Source of the DNA: Proteiniborus sp. MB09-C3
GTDB lineage: Bacteria > Bacillota > Clostridia > Tissierellales > Proteiniboraceae
Direction of reading: 5' to 3'
Length of the DNA: 64,000 bases
Assembly: GCF_030263895.1 (NCBI RefSeq)
Contig: NZ_CP127161.1
Location: 248,001 to 312,000 of the forward strand
Shown: positions 1 through 8,644 of the stretch, piece after piece
How positions within the stretch are numbered: the stretch's first letter is position 1
Layout of the letters: each line of letters starts with the position of its first letter
The notes under the pieces: generated by a model
Seen by the model: the letters and a program-made list of their open reading frames with translations, nothing else
Database searches by the model: none
What the model was told of the DNA's origin: nothing
Position numbers and translations under genes: made by a program

Positions 1-953
1 AGCGTTATCTACAGGAATATGAGAATGCTTTTATCCTTATATCTCACGATATTTCTTTTTTAAATAGTGTGGTAAATCTAATATACCATATGGAAAATCA
101 AGAGTTAAATCGCTATGTAGGCGTATATGATGATTTTATTCAGATATATGAAGCTAAGAAGCAGCAGCTTGAAGCAGCATATAGGAAACAGCAGCAGGAG
201 ATTGAGGAGCTTAAGGACTTTGTTGCCAGAAACAAGGCTAGAGTAGCTACAAGAAACATGGCAATGTCGAGACAGAAAAAGCTTGATAAGATGGAGGTAA
301 TTGAGCTTGCTAGGGAAAAGCCTAAGCCAGAATTTAATTTTATTGATGCTAGAGCCTCAGGAAAGCTAATCTTTGAGACAAAGGATTTGATAATTGGCTA
401 CAGCGAGCCTCTTTCAAAGCCCTTGAATACCAGAATGGAACGAGGTCAAAGAATAGCTCTAGTAGGAGCAAATGGTCTAGGTAAAACTACGTTGTTAAGA
501 AGTATTCTTGGTGAGATTAAAGCAGTATCTGGTTCTGTAGAGCTGGGAGACTATCTTCATATAGGGTATTTTGAACAGGAAATCAAGAAAACTAATACAA
601 ACACTTGTATTGAAGAAATATGGCAGGACTTCCCTTCATTTACCCAGTTTGAAGTTCGTGCAGCATTGACCAAATGCGGACTGACTACAAAGCATATAGA
701 AAGTAAGATTACTGTACTAAGTGGTGGTGAGCAGGCTAAGGTTAGATTATGCAAGCTAATAAACAAAGAAACTAACGTATTGATACTTGACGAGCCTACT
801 AACCATCTTGATGCAGATGCAAAAGAAGAGCTAAAAAGAGCTCTTAAAGAATACAAAGGCTCTATACTTCTAATATGCCACGAGCCTGAATTTTATAAGG
901 ATATCGTCACTGATATTTGGAACTGTGAATCTTGGACAACTAAAATATTCTAG
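1..953 (+). CDS. ABC-F family ATPase, 3' part (5' end outside window)
   Basis: Cytosolic ABC-F protein with two ATPase domains and no membrane part; family members act on the ribosome (translation factors or antibiotic protection). The reading frame is already open at base 3 and begins with the end of domain 1 (ILISHD H-loop), so the ATG at 69 is not the true start. After a charged interdomain linker, domain 2 shows Walker A GANGLGKTT, signature LSGGEQAKVRL and Walker B NVLILDEPTNHLD. The second H-loop reads ICHE instead of the usual SHD, and the C-terminal tail is short. Which ABC-F subgroup it belongs to, and whether it gives antibiotic resistance, cannot be decided from this part. Confidence 0.9.
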   Translation, partial: RYLQEYENAFILISHDISFLNSVVNLIYHMENQELNRYVGVYDDFIQIYEAKKQQLEAAYRKQQQEIEELKDFVARNKARVATRNMAMSRQKKLDKMEVIELAREKPKPEFNFIDARASGKLIFETKDLIIGYSEPLSKPLNTRMERGQRIALVGANGLGKTTLLRSILGEIKAVSGSVELGDYLHIGYFEQEIKKTNTNTCIEEIWQDFPSFTQFEVRAALTKCGLTTKHIESKITVLSGGEQAKVRLCKLINKETNVLILDEPTNHLDADAKEELKRALKEYKGSILLICHEPEFYKDIVTDIWNCESWTTKIF

Positions 954-977
954 GAGTAGTTTCGAAGCACTAAAATT

Positions 978-1019
978 AAAATCAGAGGTTTATTGCTGAC
1001 AATAAACCTCTGATTTTTT
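978..1019 (+). terminator. Rho-independent terminator of the ABC-F gene
   Basis: A perfect 18-bp stem (arms 978-995 and 1000-1017 region, loop CTGA) ends in a run of T. It lies 25 bp after the ABC-F stop codon. The stretch from here to about 1225 holds nothing else I recognise. Confidence 0.85.
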
Positions 1020-1225
1020 AATTATTCACTCTGATTGTTTTCTTTAGTTTTTTTCTTCCTAAAAATTCGCTGATAAATGGATTTTAAAGAAAAAACCATT
1101 CCTTAACATTCTCCTCAATTATGCAAAGCGTAATATTAAGATTAAATACTCCTAATTTCAATAATATTATAACATAATTTATTTTTTAAATATACTTATG
1201 AATTTATCTAAAACTTTTTTAAAAT

Positions 1226-1267
1226 TTGATTGTAATCAATTTCAAAAATGTAAGACTAATCTATAAT
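1226..1267 (+). promoter_or_regulatory. FNR/CRP-type site and promoter for the metal ATPase operon
   Basis: TTGATTGTAATCAA at 1226-1239 matches the FNR consensus TTGAT-N4-ATCAA at all ten defined positions. A perfect -10 hexamer TATAAT lies at 1262-1267 with no good -35. With a start point at about 1274 the site is centred 41.5 bp upstream, the classical class II activator position. The regulator is not in the window. The match and geometry are seen; the regulator identity is inference. Confidence 0.7.
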
Positions 1268-1310
1268 GAAGTTAACAATTAGAAAACAAAAATAAAAGGA
1301 GGAGTTATTA

Positions 1311-1526
1311 ATGAAAAATGTTACTTTACAATTGGAGGCATTAACTTGCCCAAGTTGTGTGAAAAAAATTGAAGTTGCTTTGTCAAATCAAAATGGAGTT
1401 GAAGAGGTTAAAGTATTATTTAATTCAAGTAAAGTTAAAGTAAGCTATGATGAAAATGCGTTAAGTGCAGACGCAATTGTGAAGGTTGTTAGCAACCTAG
1501 GCTTTGATGTTTTAAGTAAAAAGTAA
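1311..1526 (+). CDS. Heavy-metal-associated (HMA) domain protein, CopZ-like
   Basis: A 71-residue stand-alone HMA domain, probably a cytosolic metal chaperone or a detached N-terminal metal-binding domain for the ATPase that follows. The metal site is TCPSC (Cys13, Cys16) with the usual beta-alpha-beta pattern up to GFDVL. It has a strong site AAAGGAGGAG 7 bp before the ATG. The P-type ATPase gene follows within 40 bp and lacks its own HMA domain, so the two probably work together. Copper is the commonest ligand of this family, but nothing here fixes the metal. Confidence 0.88.
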   Translation: MKNVTLQLEALTCPSCVKKIEVALSNQNGVEEVKVLFNSSKVKVSYDENALSADAIVKVVSNLGFDVLSKK

Positions 1527-1562
1527 TGGGGGCTTTTACAGCTCCCATTGGAGGTGAGAGTT

Positions 1563-3416
1563 ATGATGAAAAAAAGGGGGCAAATAGTAATAGTATCTGG
1601 AGCATTAATAGTTTTGGCATATATTTCAAACTATTTAGGATTAGATATTAGGATTTTTAACGGATTAATGATAATATCTGCAATAATTGCTGGATATCCT
1701 ATAGCTAAAAATGCAATTGGAGCTTTAAAATATAAAACCCTAGGTATTGAAGCTTTAGTAACAGTGGCAGTAGTCGGAGCTATTTTCATAGGCGAATATT
1801 GGGAGGCTGCTGCAGTTACATTCTTATTTATCTTTGGTGCTTATCTAGAGGCTAGAACATTAGAAAAGACACGTTCTTCCCTAAAGGCTTTACTTGAATT
1901 AGCTCCAAATACTGCCTCTGTGATTAGAGATGGACATGAGGTTAAAGTATCTCCTGATGATGTAGAAAGAGGCGAGACAGTATTAGTTAGACCTGGGGAA
2001 AAGATTCCTGTTGACGGAATTGTAATTAAGGGAAAAGCATCTGTAAATCAAGCAGCTATAACAGGTGAATCTATTCCTGTTGATAAAGAGCAGGGCCATA
2101 ATGTATTTAGCGGAACAGTCATAGAAACAGGGTATCTTGAGCTGGAAGCAGAAAGAGTAGGAGATGATACAACCTTTGCTCGTATATTGGAAATGGTCGA
2201 AGAAGCACAGGAATCAAAGGCACCAACCCAAAAATTCATAGAAGGCTTTTCAAAATATTACACACCTGGAATCATGATATTATCTATAATTGTTTATCTA
2301 ATAACTAGAGACTTAGAGCTTACACTTACCTTATTAGTTATCTCCTGTCCTGGTGCCATGGTAATATCGGCTCCTGTGTCTATAGTTGCTGGAATAGGAA
2401 ATGGTGCTAAAAAAGGAATATTGATTAAGGGTGGGGAGTATTTAGAGAAAGCGGGAAAAATAGATATAGTAGCTTTTGACAAAACAGGTACACTTACAAT
2501 AGGAAAACCAACAGTAACTAATATTCGTGCTTATAGTATGACGGAAGAAGGCCTTCTTCATTTAGCAGCAAGAGTAGAGATAACATCGGAGCATCATTTA
2601 GCAAGGGCTATAATAAATGAAGCAAAATCAAAATTAGCTTTTAAGATAGAACCCGCTACCGATTTCGATGTATTTCCAGGTGGAGGAGTAAAAGCAGTAG
2701 TTGACGGAAAAGAAGCCTACATCGGTACTCGTAAATTATTGAGAAACAACAATATTGTAATTCCAGATGAAGTAGAAGAGTACTTGGTAAATGAAGAAAA
2801 TAACGGACAAACAGCTGTATTGGTAGCAGATAGCTCTAGTATTCTAGGTGTAATCTCCATTGCAGATAAAATCAGAGATGATGCTCACAATATCGTTGCA
2901 GACTTGAAAAAGGCTGGAGCTAAAAAGGTGGTTATGCTAACTGGAGATAATAGAAGAATAGCTAATGCAGTATCTCAAAACTTAGGCATTGATGAATATT
3001 ATGCTGAACTGTTACCTGAGGATAAGGTTAAGAAGTTAAAGGAATTGATGAAGAATAGTACTGTTGCCATGGTTGGAGACGGTATAAATGATGCACCAGC
3101 ATTAGCATTAGCTGATTTAGGAGTAGCCATGGGAGGCTCTGGAACAGATGTGGCAATGGAAACAGCAGATATAGTATTGATGTCCGATAGCTTAAATAAG
3201 CTTTCATATGCTTTTGGACTCAGTCGTGCCACCATGAGAAATATGAAACAAAATATCTATTTTGCTGTGGCTGTGGTATTTACACTATTAGCAGGTGTAC
3301 TCACAAGAAATGTATTCATGGCCATTGGAATGCTTGTCCATGAAATGAGTGTATTATTAGTTATAATTAATGCGGTTAGATTAACTGGATATAAGAGAGT
3401 TCATAGGGAAAGTTAA
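1563..3416 (+). CDS. Heavy-metal translocating P1B-type ATPase with CPG metal motif
   Basis: Membrane pump using ATP to move a metal ion, most likely outward. ATG 1563 is preferred over the upstream TTG (1548) because GGAGGTGAG (1550-1558) fits 1563; this gives 617 residues. Visible motifs: actuator TGES, phosphorylation site DKTGTLT (Asp codon 2478-2480), GDGINDAP hinge, and a C-terminal HEMSVLLVIINAVRL pair of helices. The transmembrane metal motif is Cys-Pro-Gly (2346-2354) rather than CPC, CPH or SPC, and the SEHPLA signature of the nucleotide domain reads SEHHLA. There is no N-terminal metal-binding domain; that role may be taken by the small HMA gene just upstream. The metal is not predictable from these residues. 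Confidence 0.88.
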   Translation: MMKKRGQIVIVSGALIVLAYISNYLGLDIRIFNGLMIISAIIAGYPIAKNAIGALKYKTLGIEALVTVAVVGAIFIGEYWEAAAVTFLFIFGAYLEARTLEKTRSSLKALLELAPNTASVIRDGHEVKVSPDDVERGETVLVRPGEKIPVDGIVIKGKASVNQAAITGESIPVDKEQGHNVFSGTVIETGYLELEAERVGDDTTFARILEMVEEAQESKAPTQKFIEGFSKYYTPGIMILSIIVYLITRDLELTLTLLVISCPGAMVISAPVSIVAGIGNGAKKGILIKGGEYLEKAGKIDIVAFDKTGTLTIGKPTVTNIRAYSMTEEGLLHLAARVEITSEHHLARAIINEAKSKLAFKIEPATDFDVFPGGGVKAVVDGKEAYIGTRKLLRNNNIVIPDEVEEYLVNEENNGQTAVLVADSSSILGVISIADKIRDDAHNIVADLKKAGAKKVVMLTGDNRRIANAVSQNLGIDEYYAELLPEDKVKKLKELMKNSTVAMVGDGINDAPALALADLGVAMGGSGTDVAMETADIVLMSDSLNKLSYAFGLSRATMRNMKQNIYFAVAVVFTLLAGVLTRNVFMAIGMLVHEMSVLLVIINAVRLTGYKRVHRES

Positions 3417-3446
3417 TGTATATAATGACAAATAAAAGTTAATATC

Positions 3447-3626
3447 GAGACCATTGAAAAGTAACATTTTTATCATCCTGAGCGTTAAGCTAATGAAACT
3501 CTAATTATTGTCCTAACTGACAAATATTGAGGTTGCGAAGAATCTCCACAAGCATTCAAAACATGAGATTCTTCGGCTTCACCTCAGAATGACATCAATA
3601 ATTAAACTTGCTTTCTCAATGGTCTC
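3447..3626. repeat. 180-bp palindromic element between convergent genes
   Basis: An 11-bp perfect terminal inverted repeat (GAGACCATTGA at 3447-3457, its complement at 3616-3626) encloses nested inverted sequences, among them TCATCCTGAG matched with CTCAGAATGA, and GAAGAATCTC matched with GAGATTCTTC. It separates the ATPase gene from the oppositely oriented transporter operon and could serve as a two-way terminator. It is not the same as the 129-bp elements further on but shares the CAGAATGAC motif. Confidence 0.6.
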
Positions 3627-3668
3627 TTAATACCTATTCTGATTTGTCTTTATATAAATTAGTTATTT

Positions 3669-4676
3669 TTAATTTCCGCCTTTATATGGATTAGCTATTT
3701 CACCTTTTTTAAGTCTTTCTATAACCTTGTTTACATAGTCTTTAGCTTCCTGAGTAGCTTGTTCTCCCCATTGCATATCAAGAACATCATCTGCCCATCC
3801 TAGTGATTTGCCTTCTGGCTTAAGTTCTCCAGCTATTAGCTGCTCAACTGTAGCCTTAAATAGCCCTGGTGTATTGTATGTAACACTTGAAATAACAGTA
3901 TCTGGGGCTACTTCATTTTGTGGTGATATATATCCTATAGCCTTAACCCCTTTTGATTTTGCTGCATCTATTGAACCAAGACCAACCTGATTTGCACTAC
4001 AGAATATAATATCTGAACCAGCCTCTGCCATTGCAAGTGCTGTCTCTTTACCTTTTTGTATATCTTCCCAAGAGTTAACATAGGTTTTAGTAACCTTTAT
4101 TGAAGAATCATATTCTTGTGCAGCTGCTTCAAATGCATCTAATGTTCCTGCAATAACTGGGAATGGGAATGAGCCTATAGCTCCCATTTGCTTAGTTTCA
4201 GTATACATAGCAGCTAAAGCACCAGCAACATATCCGCCTTCCCATTCTCTAACTCCTATACCACCAACATTTGGCGCTTGGCCTTCTTCACTATTTATTA
4301 CCATATAGAATGTATTAGGATACTGTGGACCTACTTTTATAGCAGCATCATAGAATTGTGTTCCATGAGCAAATACCAAATCATATCCTTTTTCACCATA
4401 GTCTGTAAATACAGCTTCAAAATCAGCCTGCTGAACACTTTCTAGATATTCCATTTTGACTCCTAAGTCTCTCTCTACTAATTGTAATCCTTCATAAGCT
4501 GTTGCATTCCAGCCCTGATCATTTATTGGACCTGGTAATACTAATACTATTTTATAATCTTTTTTGCCATCACTAGGTTTTCCTGTGTTTGCTGCATCAG
4601 TTGAACAACCTACTAATGTAGAAATTAAAAGCACAGCTACTAAAAGAGATGCAAAAATCTTTTTCTTAGTAAACAT
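3669..4676 (-). CDS. BMP-family ABC transporter substrate-binding lipoprotein
   Basis: Extracellular solute-binding protein of the basic membrane protein (BMP/PnrA) family, which in characterised members binds purine nucleosides or autoinducer-2-like ligands. ATG 4676 is preferred to the upstream in-frame ATG at 4709 because AAAGGGGG precedes it; the product is 335 residues. A lipoprotein signal ends in the lipobox LVGC. Family stretches such as the early GPINDQGWN and FAHGTQFYDAA are present. It is the last gene of a four-gene importer operon (ATPase, permease, permease, binding protein), an order in which the binding protein comes last rather than first. The purine hydroxylase genes nearby fit a purine nucleoside role, but this is inference. 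Confidence 0.88.
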   Translation of the reverse strand: MFTKKKIFASLLVAVLLISTLVGCSTDAANTGKPSDGKKDYKIVLVLPGPINDQGWNATAYEGLQLVERDLGVKMEYLESVQQADFEAVFTDYGEKGYDLVFAHGTQFYDAAIKVGPQYPNTFYMVINSEEGQAPNVGGIGVREWEGGYVAGALAAMYTETKQMGAIGSFPFPVIAGTLDAFEAAAQEYDSSIKVTKTYVNSWEDIQKGKETALAMAEAGSDIIFCSANQVGLGSIDAAKSKGVKAIGYISPQNEVAPDTVISSVTYNTPGLFKATVEQLIAGELKPEGKSLGWADDVLDMQWGEQATQEAKDYVNKVIERLKKGEIANPYKGGN

Positions 4677-4775
4677 TTCTATTCCCCCTTTAATTTTAAA
4701 TACATTCAATTGGTTAAAAACACTAAGCTCTGTGTGAACATCACCTCCATTAATTTAGCCTTATTTTATTTAAAG

Positions 4776-5708
4776 TTATTTTTCATATGGCTGACCTAAT
4801 GCTCTTGGTGATACTGTCCTTCCGACAATTCCTGTAACTGCTACTACAGTAAGTAAATATGGGAACATTAATAAAAACTGATATGGAATTGCTACACCCG
4901 CTGTCTGTAGCCTTATTTGAAGAGCATCTGCAACTCCAAATATCAGAGATGCCATCAATATTCCCTTAGGATTCCATTTTCCAAATATTACTGCTGCAAC
5001 TGCTATAAATCCTCTTCCTGATATCATGTTATCTACAAACATATTAAACTGGCCAAGAGATAAAAAGCTTCCGCCTAGCCCTGCTAATGCACCACTAATT
5101 AGAACGCATATTGTTCTAACCTTATCTACAGGTATACCTACTGTATCTGCTGCCATTGGATGCTCTCCTACAGTTCTTATACTCAGACCCCAGGATGTTC
5201 TATACAATATGAAGGCTGATATCGGAACAAGTAAAAACGCTATATATACAAGTATGGTTTGTCTGAAAAATATTTCGCCTAAAACTGGAATATTTGAAAG
5301 AAGTGGTATATTGACTGACTCGAATGCTTTAACCGTTATTGGTGTAGTAGTTATTCCAAATAATGCCCTATAAAAAAAGCTTGTAAGTCCAACTGCCAAA
5401 AGATTTATAGCAACACCACTTACTATTTGATTTATTTTAATCCTTACTGTTATTAGAGCAAATAATGCTCCTATTAAAAGTCCACTCAAAACTGCTGCCA
5501 AGGCTCCAATCCATTGATTTCCTGAAAAATATGATCCAACGACTCCTGAAAAGGCTCCTATCAGCATTATTCCTTCTAGACCTATATTAACTACTCCTGA
5601 TCTCTCTGAATACATTCCGCCTAGAGCCGCAAATAGTATTGGTACTGACAATCTAAGGGATGCAGATAAAAGTGCTACAAAGAATGTTATGTTAAATATA
5701 TTATCCAT
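4776..5708 (-). CDS. BMP-type ABC transporter permease (NupQ-like)
   Basis: Integral membrane subunit of 310 residues in the BPD_transp_2 family, with about nine hydrophobic segments and the family stretch SGVVNIGLEGIMLIGAF near residue 35. It forms the transport channel with the second permease. Its ATG directly abuts the stop codon of the upstream permease gene without any gap, which indicates coupled translation. The purine nucleoside assignment comes from the family and the neighbours. Confidence 0.87.
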   Translation of the reverse strand: MDNIFNITFFVALLSASLRLSVPILFAALGGMYSERSGVVNIGLEGIMLIGAFSGVVGSYFSGNQWIGALAAVLSGLLIGALFALITVRIKINQIVSGVAINLLAVGLTSFFYRALFGITTTPITVKAFESVNIPLLSNIPVLGEIFFRQTILVYIAFLLVPISAFILYRTSWGLSIRTVGEHPMAADTVGIPVDKVRTICVLISGALAGLGGSFLSLGQFNMFVDNMISGRGFIAVAAVIFGKWNPKGILMASLIFGVADALQIRLQTAGVAIPYQFLLMFPYLLTVVAVTGIVGRTVSPRALGQPYEK

Positions 5709-6809
5709 CTACTCCAGCCCCCTTTCTTTACGGTTAAGCATAACAATGATCTTAGGCTTAAGCATGTTTCCTGCTAATACAAGTATTATAATAAGTGCTT
5801 GTATTATACTTACAATGTTGGCTGGAACTCCAACACCTCTTTGCATTGCATTGGCACCTGTCTGAAGCATGCCTAGAAGCAGTGAAGAAACGAAAACTCC
5901 CAATGGATTTGCGCCACCTAATAATGCTGCAGCTATTCCATCAAAGCCTACATTTTTTGAAAAGTTGTCAAGGAGTCTATGATGAATGCCATTTATTTCT
6001 GTGAATCCAGCAACTCCTGCTAAAGCACCACTTACTGCAAGAGACAGTATAATATTTCTTTTAATATCTATTCCTGAATATTCAGCTCCATCAGGATTAA
6101 ATCCAACTGCTCTGAGCCTAAATCCAAATGGGGTCTTCCATAATATTAGATATACAATAAATGCTAATAAGGCTGCTACAATAAAGCCTATGTGAAGTCT
6201 GGTCTTTGGTATTATATATGGCAGAAAAGCACCCTTTCCAATTAAGTCTGTCTGTGGATAAAATCCACTTGCCTCTCTTAAGGGTCCGTCTACTACAAAA
6301 CTTACAAGATAAAGTGCTACGTAATTAAACATTATGGTTACTATTATTTCACTAGAGCCAAATACACCCTTTAAAACTCCAGGGATAATTCCCCATATGG
6401 CTCCAGCCAACATAGCCGCTATTAAGCAGAGTGGAATTGCAATAACTGGGCTAAGATGCCCTGTTTTTAACCCGACAAACACTGCTGCAATTGCTCCTGC
6501 AAACATCTGTCCTTCTCCGCCTATGTTAAAAAGCCCTGTTCTAAAAGCAAATGTAAATGCGAGACCTGTCAATATTATAGGGGTAGCCTTAACAAAAACC
6601 TCTGCCAAATTGTAAAGGTTAGAGAAGTTTGCAAAAATTAAGTACTTATATGCCTCCAATGGATTAACCTTGATAAATAATAAAAGTATACTTCCAAGAA
6701 TTAATGCTAATAGTACTGAAACTATGGGAACTGCAATAGAAAGAAGCTTGTCTCTATTAACAGTCTTGCTTGTGGCTTTTTTCTCTAAAGAGTTAATTAC
6801 CTTGTTCAC
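5709..6809 (-). CDS. BMP-type ABC transporter permease (NupP-like)
   Basis: Second integral membrane subunit, 366 residues, same family as its neighbour but with a longer N-terminus containing one extra hydrophobic segment. Start is GTG at 6809, preceded by AGGAGGAGG 8 bp upstream. The typical stretch TGLFNIGGEGQMFAGA is present. It lies 38 bp after the ATPase gene and abuts the next permease gene. Confidence 0.87.
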   Translation of the reverse strand: MNKVINSLEKKATSKTVNRDKLLSIAVPIVSVLLALILGSILLLFIKVNPLEAYKYLIFANFSNLYNLAEVFVKATPIILTGLAFTFAFRTGLFNIGGEGQMFAGAIAAVFVGLKTGHLSPVIAIPLCLIAAMLAGAIWGIIPGVLKGVFGSSEIIVTIMFNYVALYLVSFVVDGPLREASGFYPQTDLIGKGAFLPYIIPKTRLHIGFIVAALLAFIVYLILWKTPFGFRLRAVGFNPDGAEYSGIDIKRNIILSLAVSGALAGVAGFTEINGIHHRLLDNFSKNVGFDGIAAALLGGANPLGVFVSSLLLGMLQTGANAMQRGVGVPANIVSIIQALIIILVLAGNMLKPKIIVMLNRKERGLE

Positions 6810-6847
6810 TGTTTGTTCCTCCTCCTAATAAAATTTTAGGCTTTCTA

Positions 6848-8374
6848 CTATGACTTCATGGCTTTCTCTTTAGGTATTCCTGCCATCATTAGGCCTATTG
6901 TACTTTCTTCAAACTCACTATGATCTATTTCTCCCACTATTTCACCTTTATATATGACTGCTATTCTGTCTGACAATAGATTTATTTCTGAAAGCTCTGT
7001 AGATATTAATAGCACTGCTGTTCCCTGTTCTTTAGCTTTCATAATCTGTTTATGTATAAATTCTATAGCCCCTATATCTACTCCCCTTGTAGGCTGTACA
7101 GCTATCAAAAGTCTTGGCTGTTTGTCAACTTCTCTAGCTACCACTATCTTTTGCTGATTACCTCCAGACAATTTTCTAGCCTCTGCATTTTTCCCCGGAG
7201 TTTTTATTGAGTATTTATCTATCATATTTTCAGCATGGGAGTTAATCACATTAAAATCAAAGAATAACTTCTTTCTAAAGGGACTCTTGCAATAATCCTT
7301 CATTATTAAATTCTCGCTAACAGAGAAATCCAACACCAATCCCCTTTTATGTCTATCCTCTGGGATATATCCGACACTCATATTGATTATTTCCGAAATA
7401 GATTTTCTAGTAATTTCTTCATTATATAAGAAAACATTTCCCGATGTTGCATGAACTAACCCTGCTATTACTTCTGCAAGCTCTTTTTGACCATTGCCGT
7501 CAACTCCTGCTATACCTAGGACTTCACCTGAACAAAGGTGCAGATTAATATTATTTAAGGCTTTTATTCCCTCAGCATCTTCATAGGAAACATCTTTTAA
7601 TTCTAATACCCTTTCTCCCTTGCAGCATACATTATCTTTACATACTGGAGAAAGCTCTCTTCCTATCATTGCCTTTGTCAGCTCAAGCTCGTTTGTATTT
7701 TTAATATCTATTCTTCCTGTGACTTTTCCATCTCTTAGTACTGTAACTCTGTCGCATACAGACATTACTTCATTAAGCTTGTGGGTAATAAGTATTATTG
7801 ACATGCCTCCATCTGCCATCTTCCTTAAAGTAGAAAATAGTTCTTCTGTTTCTTGAGGCGTTAATACTGCCGTAGGCTCGTCCATTATAAGGAGCTTAGC
7901 TCCCCTATACAGTGCTTTGACAATCTCAACTCTCTGCTGCTCCCCAACTGAAAGGTCTGATACTTTGGAATGAAGAGAAATTTTCATCCCATATTTATTA
8001 GCAATATCTAATATTTCCTTCTCAAGCTTTTCTTCGTCTATGACAAATCCTTTTTCCTTACCCATGCCCATGATAACGTTTTCCAGAACTGTATGAACTG
8101 GTATTAGCATGAAATGTTGATGAATCATACCGATTCCCACATCTATTGCATCCTTTGAAGAGTTTAAATTGAGCCTATTTCCATCAAAAAATATTTCACC
8201 TTTTTCAGGCTTATATAATCCATATAGCACGTTCATCAGAGTAGATTTCCCTGCTCCATTTTCTCCTAAAAGAGAGTGGATTTCACCTTTTTGCACCTCA
8301 AGGCTAACATCATCATTAGCTGCAAATGTCCCAAAATATTTTGAAATTGAGACCATTCTCAAAATTGGCTCCAT
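6848..8374 (-). CDS. BMP-type ABC transporter tandem ATPase (NupO-like)
   Basis: A 508-residue protein with two fused ATPase domains, like sugar and nucleoside importers. Domain 1 has Walker A GENGAGKST, signature SVGEQQRVE and Walker B LIMDEPTAVL. Domain 2 has a degenerate P-loop GVDGNGQKE, signature LSGGNQQK and AVQPTRGVD, where the catalytic Glu is replaced by Gln, as is common for this family. First gene of the importer operon, with AAGGAGGG before the ATG. Confidence 0.9.
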   Translation of the reverse strand: MEPILRMVSISKYFGTFAANDDVSLEVQKGEIHSLLGENGAGKSTLMNVLYGLYKPEKGEIFFDGNRLNLNSSKDAIDVGIGMIHQHFMLIPVHTVLENVIMGMGKEKGFVIDEEKLEKEILDIANKYGMKISLHSKVSDLSVGEQQRVEIVKALYRGAKLLIMDEPTAVLTPQETEELFSTLRKMADGGMSIILITHKLNEVMSVCDRVTVLRDGKVTGRIDIKNTNELELTKAMIGRELSPVCKDNVCCKGERVLELKDVSYEDAEGIKALNNINLHLCSGEVLGIAGVDGNGQKELAEVIAGLVHATSGNVFLYNEEITRKSISEIINMSVGYIPEDRHKRGLVLDFSVSENLIMKDYCKSPFRKKLFFDFNVINSHAENMIDKYSIKTPGKNAEARKLSGGNQQKIVVAREVDKQPRLLIAVQPTRGVDIGAIEFIHKQIMKAKEQGTAVLLISTELSEINLLSDRIAVIYKGEIVGEIDHSEFEESTIGLMMAGIPKEKAMKS

Positions 8375-8492
8375 TGATATCCCTCCTTGCCTATTTATTT
8401 ATTTTATTGCATAAATATTTCCATGTTAAATCAAAATAATCTTTATCCCATAAATGATTCATCAAAAACCCAAAAAAATCCTTTGTTACATT

Positions 8493-8522
8493 ACTATAAA
8501 TTACCGTTTTATACATAGTCAA
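8493..8522 (-). promoter_or_regulatory. Sigma-A-type promoter of the BMP importer operon
   Basis: Reading the minus strand, TTGACT (8522-8517), an 18-bp spacer and TATAGT (8498-8493) form a good promoter about 120 bp before the ATPase ATG. I saw no purine riboswitch core in the leader. Confidence 0.55.
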
Positions 8523-8583
8523 AAAATTTTGTATTTTTGTGCACTTATTACATTGCATTTTGCGTTAATATTTTAACAATAAA

Positions 8584-8627
8584 GACAAACAAGGGAAGAC
8601 AAACAAGGGGACGGTTCTCTGTTTGAA
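8584..8627. repeat. Left REP-like repeat flanking the transposase
   Basis: Contains two copies of GACAAACAAGGG, the second running on into GGACGGTTCTCTGTTTGA. This second unit is an inverted, nearly exact copy (one mismatch in about 28 bp) of the sequence at 9457-9484 on the far side of the transposase gene. Confidence 0.75.
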
Positions 8628-8644
8628 CTCATATATTTATTTCT

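Noticed and set aside
8375-8640. Purine riboswitch before the BMP importer operon
   Set aside because: The conserved loop sequences and three-way junction core were not found; only a plain promoter is seen.
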